Of a stretch of DNA of 64,000 nucleotides, positions 17,285 to 25,921 are shown piece by piece. The DNA is taken from NCBI GenBank assembly GCA_910586215.1, contig CAJUGH010000024.1, positions 1-64,000 on the forward strand, read 5' to 3'. Made by a program: the position numbers and the translations under genes. A model generated the notes under the pieces. The model was not told where the DNA came from, ran no database searches, and saw nothing but the letters and a program-made list of their open reading frames with translations. Position 1 is the first letter of the stretch. Each line of letters begins with the position of its first letter. Source of the DNA: an uncultured Acetatifactor sp. (GTDB taxonomy: Bacteria; Bacillota; Clostridia; Lachnospirales; Lachnospiraceae).

Positions 17285-18994
17285 TTACACCCCGATCAGT
17301 GCTTCAAATGTCCCTACCATGTTCAGGCGGCCATATCCCCACTCCCGGTTTGGATATATCATGTTGGAATTCCTGGAAGCCCCCCGGATCAGATAATTCT
17401 TGATGGTCCGGCTCTCCACCACAATATTATTTCCCTCCACCACAGCCCACTGCATGAACTGGGCCACTGCACCGGCGGTAATGGCCGCTGCCAGGGAACT
17501 GCCGGAACCACGGCCCTCCAGGGTGGGGACATCCACCCCTGGTGCCGCCAGGTCCGGCTTGATGGTTCCGACCCTGGAGAATCCCCTGCCAGAATCCACA
17601 TAGAAGCTGTTGTTGGCTGCATTGTATGTGGATACCGTGATCACCTCCATGGACAGGGAGGGTTCTGTCAGGGTAATATAGGGAGATGCTTCCAGGAAAT
17701 AGACAGGGGCGCTCAAAAACTGACTGATGGGCAGCCACATATGGAACTCCCCGTTAAAACTCTCCCGGGCCGCACTCACCTGAAAGGTCCAGATTCCCGG
17801 CGTGGGATCCATGAGCCGCATAAGCACCAGTTCCTCCCCGGACGCAGGATCCACCAGAGAACCAGCTATGGTCACACGGGTTTTCTCATACACAAAACTG
17901 TATGTGACACTGTCCATCACGCCCAGCCAGACCCTGGGAACCACTTCCCCGCCTGGGGAGCGGATGGACACGGTGTATGCATCCGGTATCCCGCCCCACA
18001 GTTCCAGGATGAAGCCGTCCACTCCTTCTTCCACCCTCACCTCCACATTTCTGGTGCCCCCACCCTCCACATCCTGACGGTTCAAGCTGCCCTGATAGTG
18101 GTGGCGTGCATTGCCTTCATTGCCTCCTGCCACCACCACCCCCCGATTACGCTTCACTGCCACGGCATTCAAGTATCTGCCCAGAGGGGAACTGCCTGCA
18201 TGGTCCCCGTAATTGGTGCCCAGCCCCAGGCAGATCACCACAGGCCTTTCAAACAGTTCGGCGAATCCGTCCGCATACTGGACAGCCAGCATGATATCAT
18301 TCTCCTGGTAGGCAGGCACAAGCTGCGGGATCAAGTAGAATTGCCGCATATATGATTTACACTGCTTAAGTTTCACTACCACTATATCTGCATCCGGTGC
18401 CGCACCCTGGTACGTAAACCCATCGCTGACCCGGCTACCTGCTGCCACTGCCGCCAGGTTGCTGCCATGCCCGATCTCGTCCCTGCTTGGCACGATGGAA
18501 AAGGGATCCTCTGCCTGCAGGGCCTGGTTGATCTCCTCCCTGGTATATTCTGTCCCATACTGGAATCCTTCCGGTGGATTCCCCTCCTGTATGGTCTGGT
18601 CCCATATGGCCAGGATCCGGCTGGTGCCATCGGGATTGCGGAAAGCCTGGTTGGTGTAATCGATCCCGGTATCTATGATACAGACTACCACACCTCTGCC
18701 CGTGAGACGCAGCGGATCTCTCTGGATCTGGGTAATACCACTGGCAATCAAACTGTTTGGATCGAAGCCAACTGTAGTAATCCCCTGCTCCTGCATCAGT
18801 CCATACAGCTTTGGCACATTCCTGGAACCAAAAAAATATTCATTGACATTTAGGTATTTTGTCCTGTCATAATAAATAATATCATAAAAATTATCCACAT
18901 CCGCATAACACAGGTCAGATCCCAGTCCATCCATTGGATAATCCGTTATAACATCATAATAATCATTAGAAATTATTTTGAAACGACAATCCAT
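17285..18994 (-). CDS. S8 subtilisin-like protease, Csp-type
   Basis: The complete catalytic triad is visible: Asp108 in VCIIDTGIDYTN, His176 in DEIGHGSNLAA and Ser near residue 513 in GRGSGSSLAAAI. A jelly-roll-like insertion (about residues 335-450, with WGGIPDAYTVSIRSPGG) separates His and Ser, as in the CspA/B/C family of Clostridia. The N-terminus is a short prodomain-like stretch without a secretion signal, also as in Csp proteases. I start at ATG 18994 with GGAGG 11 bases upstream. Csp proteases act in spore germination, but many intact homologues of unknown role exist. The gene stands alone, convergent with yolD. Confidence 0.9.
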   Translation of the reverse strand: MDCRFKIISNDYYDVITDYPMDGLGSDLCYADVDNFYDIIYYDRTKYLNVNEYFFGSRNVPKLYGLMQEQGITTVGFDPNSLIASGITQIQRDPLRLTGRGVVVCIIDTGIDYTNQAFRNPDGTSRILAIWDQTIQEGNPPEGFQYGTEYTREEINQALQAEDPFSIVPSRDEIGHGSNLAAVAAGSRVSDGFTYQGAAPDADIVVVKLKQCKSYMRQFYLIPQLVPAYQENDIMLAVQYADGFAELFERPVVICLGLGTNYGDHAGSSPLGRYLNAVAVKRNRGVVVAGGNEGNARHHYQGSLNRQDVEGGGTRNVEVRVEEGVDGFILELWGGIPDAYTVSIRSPGGEVVPRVWLGVMDSVTYSFVYEKTRVTIAGSLVDPASGEELVLMRLMDPTPGIWTFQVSAARESFNGEFHMWLPISQFLSAPVYFLEASPYITLTEPSLSMEVITVSTYNAANNSFYVDSGRGFSRVGTIKPDLAAPGVDVPTLEGRGSGSSLAAAITAGAVAQFMQWAVVEGNNIVVESRTIKNYLIRGASRNSNMIYPNREWGYGRLNMVGTFEALIGV

Positions 18995-19222
18995 GGCACA
19001 TATTTCCTCCCATGGTACTTTGTATAAGATACGCATCTTACGGATTCCTGGTGTCTGTACCTGTATTCTGTGGCTGCCAGGGAAGTATAAAAATAATTGT
19101 TTTACACTTCCACAACCCATTGACTTTATCTATGGAAAGACTTAACATGACATATATGAGATGGTTCTTTCGTAGAATAGAATCATCAGATACAATCCCA
19201 CATCATAAGGAGGAGAATTTCC

Positions 19223-19777
19223 ATGGAAACAATTTACGCAAGCAAAGGCTTGAAGAAGATGTTCATCGCCCAGATAGGAGGCACGGTCTGTATCGTGCTG
19301 GCAGTACTCCCTCTCATTAACATTGTGGCCGTTATTGCCGCCCTGGCCTTTTCGATCCTAAGTATCGTAGGTCTGTATGAAGCCGGCAGGAATATTGATG
19401 GCTGCAAGACCGCATTTATGCTTACCATTGCCAATATGGCACTCAGCGTAGTCTCTGGCATTGCAGGTACAGGTGTCATTGGACTCCTTCTTTCCATTGG
19501 AGGAATGGTACTGCAGTTCCTGGTGACATATTTTGTGTGCACTTCTGTGGCAGAGACCCTGCGCAGGACCGGCTCTGAGGAAATCGCCAAGAGCGGTGAT
19601 CTGGTATGGAAGGTTAACCTTATATGTTACCTGGCCAGTATCCTTATATCTGTCCTGGCGCTGGTTCCGGTCCTGGGCGTCCTCGCCGTAGTAGGGAGCT
19701 TTGTTGTGACCATTGCTGAACTGGTCGCCGCCATCCTGTATCTGATCTTCCTCTACAAGAGTTCTGCTGCCCTGTAA
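19223..19777 (+). CDS. Small multi-pass membrane protein, unknown function
   Basis: A 184-residue hydrophobic protein with about five membrane helices: TVCIVLAVLPLINIVAVIAA, ALAFSILSIVGLY, a pair around AFMLTIANMALSVVSGIAG and VLQFLVTYFVC, and a C-terminal pair. The loop AETLRRTGSEEIAKSGDLVW should be cytoplasmic. I do not recognise the family. The start is clear: AAGGAGGAG lies 7 bases upstream, and a TACAAT -10 (19191-19196) lies 32 bases before the ATG. It is a single-gene unit ending in a strong terminator. Confidence 0.8.
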   Translation: METIYASKGLKKMFIAQIGGTVCIVLAVLPLINIVAVIAALAFSILSIVGLYEAGRNIDGCKTAFMLTIANMALSVVSGIAGTGVIGLLLSIGGMVLQFLVTYFVCTSVAETLRRTGSEEIAKSGDLVWKVNLICYLASILISVLALVPVLGVLAVVGSFVVTIAELVAAILYLIFLYKSSAAL

Positions 19778-19807
19778 AGCAGACCCGGTAGCCGTATCAA
19801 GCATGCA

Positions 19808-19837
19808 AAAGGGAGCCAGTTGTCGTTGGCTCCCTTT
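19808..19837. terminator. Bidirectional terminator
   Basis: AAAGGGAGCCA and TGGCTCCCTTT pair across an 8-base loop with T-rich tails on both strands. It serves the plus-strand membrane protein gene and the minus-strand ABC permease, which converge here. Confidence 0.85.
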
Positions 19838-19884
19838 CTTGCCACTATAAAATGAACCATGGAATGTTTGTTTATCCAGGTATT

Positions 19885-21159
19885 TCACGCCTCATTCTTC
19901 TTGATGTCCTTCAATGCCGTTCCCAGCTTGATAGGATTTCCATACCGCAGGGTTCCCATCCGGTACAGCTTCGCCCCTAGCACACCAGCTCCCACAATAG
20001 AGGCCGCCAGGATCACTGCCGACAGAATGATCTCCCAGGGAGCCACGGTTCCCATGGCAATCCTTGCGAACATGGTGCTGTAAGAACTGACAGGCAGGAA
20101 GGACAGGATCTTGATCACAGGGCCTTCCACATTGCTCAGCTGCACCAGGGAGAAGAAATACACTACCATGATTACCACCATCAGACCGCTGGCGCTCTTG
20201 CTCACATCCTCGGTCTTGCTGACCAGGGCACCCATGGCCCCGTACAGGAAGGCATAGAAGAGATAGCCGCCCATGCCGAACACCGCAAACGTGACAAGCA
20301 CTTCCCCTGGCACATGCAGAAACATATCCAGCATGCCCCCCCACTGCTGCCTGTTCAACTGGTAGGAGAGCAGCACGGCCCCCAGAACCACACCTGCCTG
20401 GAACAGACCGCCGATGGCCCCTGCAATAACCTTGCCGAACAGCAGACTATTGGAGGAAGTACTTGTGACCAGAACCTCAATGGCCCGGTTGCTCTTCTCA
20501 TTGGTGACAGACACGGCTATCATCTGCCCGTACATGACAATCAGCATGAATACAATGATCACCAGGAAATAGCAGTACCAGAAGTTGCTGCTGGTATCCT
20601 TATTCAGGATCTGCTCCTGTATGGTGATGGGCACATCGTACATGGTTGCGATCTCTGCCAGGTCCAGGTTCTGTTCCTCACAGTAGTCCATGCGGTAGAA
20701 CTGTTTCATGGCCTGGTCAAAGATTGCCGTATTGGTATCCGTCATGGCTTTGTTATACACATAGTAATCATAGGAGGTGGCTCCTGTCACCACAAAACCA
20801 GCCTGGGCTTCCTGGTTCTCCACCCCGGCAACCAGGGCAGCCTCATCTGCCACTGCCTGCCAGTCCTCCTCCGGAAACATCTGCTGTAGCACTTCTTCCC
20901 GCACCACACCTGCCTGGTCCAGATACAGGAATACATCCCTGTCCCCATCCTGTGCCCCGGCAGCATCCCCGCCAGTCTCCCCGGCAGCACTGCCCTGGCC
21001 CACTACCTGCACACCGGTCATGCCGGACATATCCACAAACCGCGGCAGAAACAGCAGTACCGCCGCCCCAATGGCAAGCAGCAGGGTAAATGCCATAAAT
21101 CCTTTGCTTGCAAAATATTCTTTCAGCTCATATTTTAATACAATTCCTATTTTCCTCAT
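19885..21159 (-). CDS. ABC-2 type permease, NatB-like
   Basis: Membrane subunit of an exporter with the ATPase encoded just upstream. A first helix (FMAFTLLLAIGAAVLLFLP) is followed by a large extracytoplasmic domain (about residues 45-175), then five or six helices (FWYCYFLVIIVFMLIVMYGQ, a FGKVIAGAIGGL region, LVTFAVFGMGGYLFYAFLYG, VVIMVVYFFSL). This topology is that of NatB/YhaP-type sodium or drug efflux permeases. The ATG at 21159 follows GGGAGGTATAACG, placed after a CCGC/GCGG hairpin of family C. The ATPase stop codon lies inside that hairpin. Confidence 0.9.
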   Translation of the reverse strand: MRKIGIVLKYELKEYFASKGFMAFTLLLAIGAAVLLFLPRFVDMSGMTGVQVVGQGSAAGETGGDAAGAQDGDRDVFLYLDQAGVVREEVLQQMFPEEDWQAVADEAALVAGVENQEAQAGFVVTGATSYDYYVYNKAMTDTNTAIFDQAMKQFYRMDYCEEQNLDLAEIATMYDVPITIQEQILNKDTSSNFWYCYFLVIIVFMLIVMYGQMIAVSVTNEKSNRAIEVLVTSTSSNSLLFGKVIAGAIGGLFQAGVVLGAVLLSYQLNRQQWGGMLDMFLHVPGEVLVTFAVFGMGGYLFYAFLYGAMGALVSKTEDVSKSASGLMVVIMVVYFFSLVQLSNVEGPVIKILSFLPVSSYSTMFARIAMGTVAPWEIILSAVILAASIVGAGVLGAKLYRMGTLRYGNPIKLGTALKDIKKNEA

Positions 21160-21160
21160 C

Positions 21161-21187
21161 GTTATACCTCCCTGCCCGCTTTAGCGG
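21161..21187 (-). repeat. Family C hairpin with ribosome site, upstream of the NatB-like gene
   Basis: On the minus strand CCGC-TAAA-GCGG is followed by GCAGGGAGGTATAACG and the ATG. The layout is the same as at guaA and the 38451 glycosyltransferase: a GC-rich hairpin, a purine-rich Shine-Dalgarno sequence, then TATAA or TGTAA. The TAA of the upstream ATPase gene is part of the hairpin loop. Confidence 0.6.
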
Positions 21188-22107
21188 ACTGTCTCCTCTT
21201 CCCCCACTTTTGCCACAAAAATGTCATTCAAGGATGGCTGGTAGCTTCCAAAGCGCTCCACCTGGATGTCCGTCTGGGCCAGCCTGCCCATGACCTGGCG
21301 TCTGTCAGTGCCCTGGACCAGTTCCAGGATCAAGAAGTCTTTCCCCCTGCCGGAAATGTGTACCAGGTCAGACAATTGTCCCTCCACCTGTTCCTGAAGG
21401 GTTCCTACATCCTTGTTCTCTGCTGCCAGCATCAGCCGGTTCCTGCCGTACTCCCGCTTGATCTCCTTCAGTTCCCCGGCCAGGACCACTTCCCCTTTGT
21501 TGATAATGGCAATGTGGTCACAGAATTCCTCCACATAACTCATCTGGTGGCTGGAGAAGATCACCAGTCTGTCCTCCCCGATGAGTTCGTTAACCACATC
21601 CTTCAGGATCTGGGAATTCACTGGATCCAGGCCACTGAAAGGTTCATCCAGGATCACGATCTCCGGATTATTCACCAGGGTGGCAGCAAGCTGTACTTTC
21701 TGCTGGTTGCCTTTGGAGAGGGTCTCCAGCTTCTTGTCCGCATACTCTGCAACTTCCAGCCTTGCCAGCCACTTTTTTGCGCTTTCCCGGGCTTCCCTGG
21801 CCTGCATGCCCCGCAGGGTAGCCAGGAAGACCATCTGGTCTATGACTTTTCGCTTGGGATACAGTCCCCTCTCCTCCGGCAGGTACCCGATCTGGTGCCT
21901 GGCTGGCACGAACCGGCTTCCATCCAGCAGAATCTCCCCGCTGGCAGCATGGAATACGTCCATCAGGATACGGATCGTTGTGGTCTTGCCTGCACCGTTA
22001 CGGCCCAGCAGCCCCAGTGCCTTCCCGCTTTCCACTTGGAAGCTGACACCATGGAGTACTTCCTTCTCCCCGAAATTCTTGCGAAGGTTTCTGACTTCTA
22101 ATTTCAT
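21181..22107 (-). CDS. ABC transporter ATPase, NatA-like
   Basis: Energises the permease encoded directly downstream. Walker A is GLLGRNGAGKTTT, the signature LSKGNQQKVQLA, Walker B IVILDEPFSGLD and the switch His is in FSSHQMSYVEEF. The SKGNQQK form and the C-terminal extension of about 90 residues are typical of the NatA/YhaQ group. The start ATG 22107 follows AAGGAAA. The regulator PadR and the DUF2812 protein lie just upstream in the same direction, so all four may be one transcription unit. Confidence 0.92.
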   Translation of the reverse strand: MKLEVRNLRKNFGEKEVLHGVSFQVESGKALGLLGRNGAGKTTTIRILMDVFHAASGEILLDGSRFVPARHQIGYLPEERGLYPKRKVIDQMVFLATLRGMQAREARESAKKWLARLEVAEYADKKLETLSKGNQQKVQLAATLVNNPEIVILDEPFSGLDPVNSQILKDVVNELIGEDRLVIFSSHQMSYVEEFCDHIAIINKGEVVLAGELKEIKREYGRNRLMLAAENKDVGTLQEQVEGQLSDLVHISGRGKDFLILELVQGTDRRQVMGRLAQTDIQVERFGSYQPSLNDIFVAKVGEEETVR

Positions 22108-22210
22108 TTTCCTTGTTTCCTTTCTGTGTATAATGATATCCACACTGGATTCTGGCACATCTTGTTCCTAAAATCAACACGACATTTGTCATTCCAGTAT
22201 TCCAGTCTTA

Positions 22211-23302
22211 TTATAAGTAAAAATATCCACACAAGAACCCGATGACCGCCCCCACCAGGCCGCCGCACAACAGGTACAGCCCGTATTCTCCGATCAGCGA
22301 GATACAGCGCAGGCTGTTGTCATATCTGGCGTCATTCAGCGGCTTTACCACGCCCGCTTCCCCCCGGTAGATGACCGCCCGGTTTTCCAGGGCACAGACG
22401 AAGGTCCATCCCTTTTCTTCCGCGTCATGGACACTCTGGACCTGCCAGTCATTGTTCAAGCCATTCCAGTCCTTACCATCCTTAAATTCCTGCCGGTGCA
22501 TCTTTTTCTGGCGCCTGTTTGTCATCCGTTTGCTGTCCATGGTATAGACCTGCTTCGTCCCATGGCCTTTCTCAAAATAGTATTTCATGGGAGTCACCTC
22601 CGTGAGGATCCAGCCCTGTTCCTCTTCCCTTGCCAGGAAACGACTCAGCCCCCGCGCCGTGAGGATCAGTTTCCGCACCATCCTGTGCCGATCCCTGCTC
22701 TCCTCCCATTCCTGCCGGGTCTGTCGCATTTCCCGCCCTGCCCATTCTCCCAGCTTCCAGTAGGACAATGCCAGCACACTGTTTATGCATACATAGACCA
22801 GGGCAAACCAGTCGTACCACGCCAGGTAATCATCTCCCAGGTAATGCATTTGTATCCTAAGCACCAGGTCTATCACCAGGATCACCATTCCCCAGAAGAT
22901 CAGGCGTTTGCCATTGCCAGACAAATAATCCCGGAATTTTGCAGCCCTGTGTCTTCGGGATTCCTCGTCATTGTACAGTTCATTGATGCCATCTTCCTCA
23001 TATTCCTTGGCAAAATAGTAAGTCATGGTCTCATCGTGGGTGACCTCCCGCCAGCCCAGTTCCCTAGCCATCTCCAGGAACATTTCCTTGTGCCGTATCT
23101 CCTCCAGGGTAGGTTTCTTGGGCAGATTGAATCTGTCCAGGTCATACAGCAGATGCTTTGGCTCCCCCTTTACAAAAGTATAGAATATCCCAAAGTTGAT
23201 ATTCTCCAAAAACCACCCCTGGAGGGCCATGTCCTCCAGCCACTTCCTCTCCTTCTGGTATCCCCACAGGAAACGGATTTTCTTCATTCTCTCTTTACCC
23301 AT
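22211..23302 (-). CDS. DUF2812 membrane protein
   Basis: The N-terminal half has the DUF2812 pattern: KIRFLWGYQKERKWLEDMALQGWFLENI (in two parts) and GEPKHLLYDLDRF. Two central membrane helices (LIFWGMVILVIDLVL and WFALVYVCINSVLAL) follow. A second partial DUF2812-like copy starts near residue 240 (ARGLSRFLAREEEQGWILTE), and the protein ends in a membrane hairpin (YGLYLLCGGLVGAVIGFL). The start at 23302 overlaps the padR stop by 8 bases, with GGAGG inside padR. DUF2812 proteins regularly accompany PadR regulators; their function is unknown. Confidence 0.88.
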   Translation of the reverse strand: MGKERMKKIRFLWGYQKERKWLEDMALQGWFLENINFGIFYTFVKGEPKHLLYDLDRFNLPKKPTLEEIRHKEMFLEMARELGWREVTHDETMTYYFAKEYEEDGINELYNDEESRRHRAAKFRDYLSGNGKRLIFWGMVILVIDLVLRIQMHYLGDDYLAWYDWFALVYVCINSVLALSYWKLGEWAGREMRQTRQEWEESRDRHRMVRKLILTARGLSRFLAREEEQGWILTEVTPMKYYFEKGHGTKQVYTMDSKRMTNRRQKKMHRQEFKDGKDWNGLNNDWQVQSVHDAEEKGWTFVCALENRAVIYRGEAGVVKPLNDARYDNSLRCISLIGEYGLYLLCGGLVGAVIGFLCGYFYL

Positions 23303-23633
23303 TCGCCTCATCCTCCCCCTCCAGGACGCTTCTGCCATCTGCAAGCTGTTTCCCAAGTCTCTCCGTCTCTGCCCAGAGCAATTCCTGTCCTGTCTGTGTG
23401 ATCCGGTAGGCCTTCTTCCCCTCTTCGCTGGGGGCCACCTCTATGACCCCGTCTGCCACCAGCCTACCCACCATGGTATAGAGGGTGCCCGTTCCCAGCA
23501 CGATCCTGCCTTTGGTCAGGCTGCTCACATACTGCATGATGGCATATCCATGCCGGGGCCTGGTAACAGATAACAATGTATAGTACGTAGTCTCTGTCAT
23601 AGGAATGTATTTTTTCTGTAAACCTTCCTCCAA
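23295..23633 (-). CDS. PadR-family transcriptional regulator
   Basis: A 112-residue winged-helix repressor. TETTYYTLLSVTRPRHGYAI is the PadR signature, followed by the recognition region GRIVLGTGTLYTMVGRLVADG and the wing VAPSEEGKKAYRITQTG. The most likely start is TTG 23633 (GGGAGGGGA just upstream). ATG 23600 has no ribosome site and would remove the first helix. A double palindrome at 23743-23768 in its leader is the probable operator, so the gene should repress itself and the downstream DUF2812-ABC genes. Confidence 0.9.
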   Translation of the reverse strand: MEEGLQKKYIPMTETTYYTLLSVTRPRHGYAIMQYVSSLTKGRIVLGTGTLYTMVGRLVADGVIEVAPSEEGKKAYRITQTGQELLWAETERLGKQLADGRSVLEGEDEANG

Positions 23634-23742
23634 TCCATCCCCTCCCGTCTGTTTTCCTGCAAGCCCGAAGTCGCCTGCCATTCTATGTATCCCTGTGGTT
23701 CTATCTTCCCGTTTTCCAATGTCACAGACTTTGTGTTTTCCA

Positions 23743-23808
23743 TCGACATGTCGAGTCTCGACATGTCGTCTGTAAACATAAAATACTACAGGGGAAAAAA
23801 TTTGTCAA
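23743..23808 (-). promoter_or_regulatory. padR promoter with tandem palindromic operator
   Basis: On the minus strand TTGACA (23803-23808), 17 bases and TATTTT (23780-23785) form a promoter. Directly downstream are TCGACATGTCG (23758-23768) and TCGACATGTCGA (23743-23754), two near-identical palindromes 15 bases apart centre to centre. Their place over the transcription start fits a repressor site. Confidence 0.75.
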
Positions 23809-23828
23809 GGGAAAATAAAAATTTTAGC

Positions 23829-23865
23829 AAAAAAAGAGAACCCTCCCGTCGTGGTTCCCTTTTTA
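23829..23865. terminator. Bidirectional terminator between the two ABC modules
   Basis: GAACC and GGTTC arms enclose 10 bases, with a TTTTT run on the plus side and TTTTTTT on the minus side. It ends the LytTR-DUF3021-ABC transcript just before the padR promoter. Confidence 0.7.
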
Positions 23866-23953
23866 CACTTCCAGACATGCTTCCTCGGCGTCAGTACCAT
23901 CTTTGATGGCACAAACAATCTGTGAAGCCAAAGCACAAAAACCGCGCTTGGAA

Positions 23954-24082
23954 GAATTGCCGTAAGGCAAATTCTCAAAGGAATGGCTTTGCCATTCCTT
24001 AGGTGAAACTTAGAAAATCTTAGCTTGTGTACAAAGAGGTGGGCTATGCCCCCTCTTACAAGCTTAGATTTTCTTTTCACCT
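23954..24082. repeat. Triple hairpin region after the ABC permease gene
   Basis: Three inverted repeats sit in series. The first is GAATTGCC/GGCAAATTC (23954-23974). The second is AAGGAATGGC/GCCATTCCTT with a 3-base loop (23978-24000). The third is an 82-base nearly continuous stem from AGGTGAAA (24001) to TTTTCACCT (24082), with inner arms GAAAATCTTAGCTTGT and ACAAGCTTAGATTTTC and tip GGGCTATGCCC. It begins 12 bases after the permease stop. Confidence 0.75.
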
Positions 24083-24093
24083 TTCACACTTCC

Positions 24094-24882
24094 TCATGCC
24101 GCCAGATCCCGCCTGCGATACACGGCCACCGCCCCCAGGACACTCACCAGGATCACACATCCCGCTATCAGGAGCAGTCCCCCATCTGCCCTTCCTTCCA
24201 CGAAGATATCTGTCCCATTGGAAAAATAAAAAGGCGTCACGTATTTCAATCCTTCCATGTCCGGCAGGATCCTGCACAGAAGGTCGGCCACATACAGCAG
24301 CATGGCGAATCCCAGGGCTGCCCCGGTCTGTCTGCGCTTCCACAGGGAGGAGGCCAGATAGCAGACGCTTCCCACTTCCAGGTGCATCAGAAGCTGCACC
24401 CCATGGTAACAGGCAAATTCCTTCACAGGGGGCATCTGGCCTGCCCCTGCAAATCCCAGAAGGATCCAGGCCAGGCATAAGGCATTGTAGGATACTACCA
24501 GCACCACCAGGGACGCATATTTCCATCCCACGATATAGGCCCTGCCAAGGGGCAGTGTATGCAGGAATTCCGAGGTATGCCCTTCCTCCTCCTTGGACAG
24601 CAGCGCCACTCCCGTCATGGCCGCAAACATGGCGCCGCCGATTGCATATAACAGGGCAATCTCCGTGGCATAGAAACCCTCCATGGTACCGATACTCAGC
24701 TTATCCATCCCCAGGACCGTTGCAAACATCCCCATATTGGCAAATGCCTCCGACATCTCTCCCATGGATTCTTCCAGGCCCTGGAATAGCAGCAGACATC
24801 CCGCCGACAGCAGGCCTACGCTGCAGGCCCAGATCAGCAGCGACTTCCCATTTCTCCTTACTTCATGCCATAATAATGTCAT
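24094..24882 (-). CDS. ABC-2 type permease
   Basis: A 262-residue membrane protein with six helices: LLIWACSVGLLSAGCLLLF, ALLYAIGGAMFAAMTGVALL, ASLVVLVVSYNALCLAWILL, a VQLLMHLEVGSVCYLASSL segment, ALGFAMLLYVADLLCRIL and LLLIAGCVILVSVLGAVAVY. The short cytoplasmic stretch LLSKEEEGHTSEFLHTLPLG between helices 2 and 3 is typical of ABC-2 permeases of bacteriocin-immunity type. The start ATG 24882 has AAGGAGG 8 bases upstream; 54 in-frame codons before it overlap the ATPase gene and are not translated in my view. It works with the ATPase at 24992-25900. Confidence 0.88.
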   Translation of the reverse strand: MTLLWHEVRRNGKSLLIWACSVGLLSAGCLLLFQGLEESMGEMSEAFANMGMFATVLGMDKLSIGTMEGFYATEIALLYAIGGAMFAAMTGVALLSKEEEGHTSEFLHTLPLGRAYIVGWKYASLVVLVVSYNALCLAWILLGFAGAGQMPPVKEFACYHGVQLLMHLEVGSVCYLASSLWKRRQTGAALGFAMLLYVADLLCRILPDMEGLKYVTPFYFSNGTDIFVEGRADGGLLLIAGCVILVSVLGAVAVYRRRDLAA

Positions 24883-24991
24883 CTTTCTATCCTCCTTGTA
24901 TCCCGGCCACAAATGCCCTTTTTCCTCAAGGTCCCAGGCCATCCATCCCGGGGCACCCTCCGGTTTCAGACAAAACGCCCCCTGCCCAGGC

Positions 24992-25900
24992 TCACTCCTC
25001 CCGGAAGTAGTGCATGAACACTTCCTCCAGGGAGGGTTCTTCAATCAGAAGGTCCTCCAGTCTGCGGCCTTCCAGCCTGTGCAGCAATTCCTCCACTGTC
25101 CCCGTGTGGGAAAAGGCTGTCTCCTTTCCGTCCTCCCACATCCGTACCTTCCGCAGGTTAGACCGGCAGAGGTTCTCCACGCTGTCTGCCCGGATCAGCC
25201 TGCCTTCCCGGATCACCGCAGCATTCCTGCAATATTGTTTTACCTCAGAGAGTACATGGGAAGAGAGAAAACAGGTGGTCCCCCGGCTGTTGTACTCCGA
25301 TACCAAGCCCCAGAAAGCATCCTGCATCAAGGGGTCCAGGCCGGAGGTAGGTTCATCCAGGATCAGCAGCTTTGGCTCATGCTGCATGGCACAGACAATG
25401 CTGACTTTCTTGCGGTTTCCCAGGGACAGTTCCTCTACCCTCTTGTCCCCCTCCACTTCCAGGATCCCACAGAGCCTGTCTGCCTCCCGGGAACAGTCCT
25501 TCTGCCGGCAGCGGGCCGCAAAGCGTATCACATCCCTCACCTTCATGCCCGGATAGAACGCGGCCTCTGAAGGCATGTAACCCACCTGGTTCATCAGTTC
25601 CCGCCACTGTCTCCCCATTAGATGCCCCGGGCGGCTGCTTTTGTGATCCCCTTCCGCATGCCTGTCCCTGCCCACACAGTCCTTCCCCAGGAGACGAATT
25701 TCCCCCTGGCCAAAGCGCAGCATTCCCAGCATACACCGGATGGTGGTGGACTTGCCTGCACCGTTGGGACCCAGGAACCCGAAGATATCCCCTGCCGCCA
25801 CCTCCAGGTGCAGATCCTGTACCCCCCTGTGTTTCCCATAGTTTTTTGTCAGATTCCGAATATCTATGGCGTTCTGATATGTCGCTTTGTTATCACTCAT
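24992..25900 (-). CDS. ABC transporter ATPase, BcrA-like
   Basis: Walker A GFLGPNGAGKSTT, signature LSLGNRKKVSIV, Walker B LLILDEPTSGLD and switch His in FLSSHVLSEV. An insertion of about 25 residues (around GRDRHAEGDHKSSRPGHLMG) after strand 3 is not usual in this family. It forms an exporter with the downstream permease. Gene order LytTR regulator, DUF3021, ATPase, permease is a recurrent self-regulated efflux or peptide-resistance module in Firmicutes. The substrate is unknown. Confidence 0.92.
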   Translation of the reverse strand: MSDNKATYQNAIDIRNLTKNYGKHRGVQDLHLEVAAGDIFGFLGPNGAGKSTTIRCMLGMLRFGQGEIRLLGKDCVGRDRHAEGDHKSSRPGHLMGRQWRELMNQVGYMPSEAAFYPGMKVRDVIRFAARCRQKDCSREADRLCGILEVEGDKRVEELSLGNRKKVSIVCAMQHEPKLLILDEPTSGLDPLMQDAFWGLVSEYNSRGTTCFLSSHVLSEVKQYCRNAAVIREGRLIRADSVENLCRSNLRKVRMWEDGKETAFSHTGTVEELLHRLEGRRLEDLLIEEPSLEEVFMHYFREE

Positions 25901-25921
25901 CTGCCTGCCCTCCTGTAACTG

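Noticed and set aside
17285..18994. Call as CspB/CspC germination protease
   Set aside because: The domain layout fits the family, but no germination gene is nearby and the triad is common in Csp-like proteins of unknown role.
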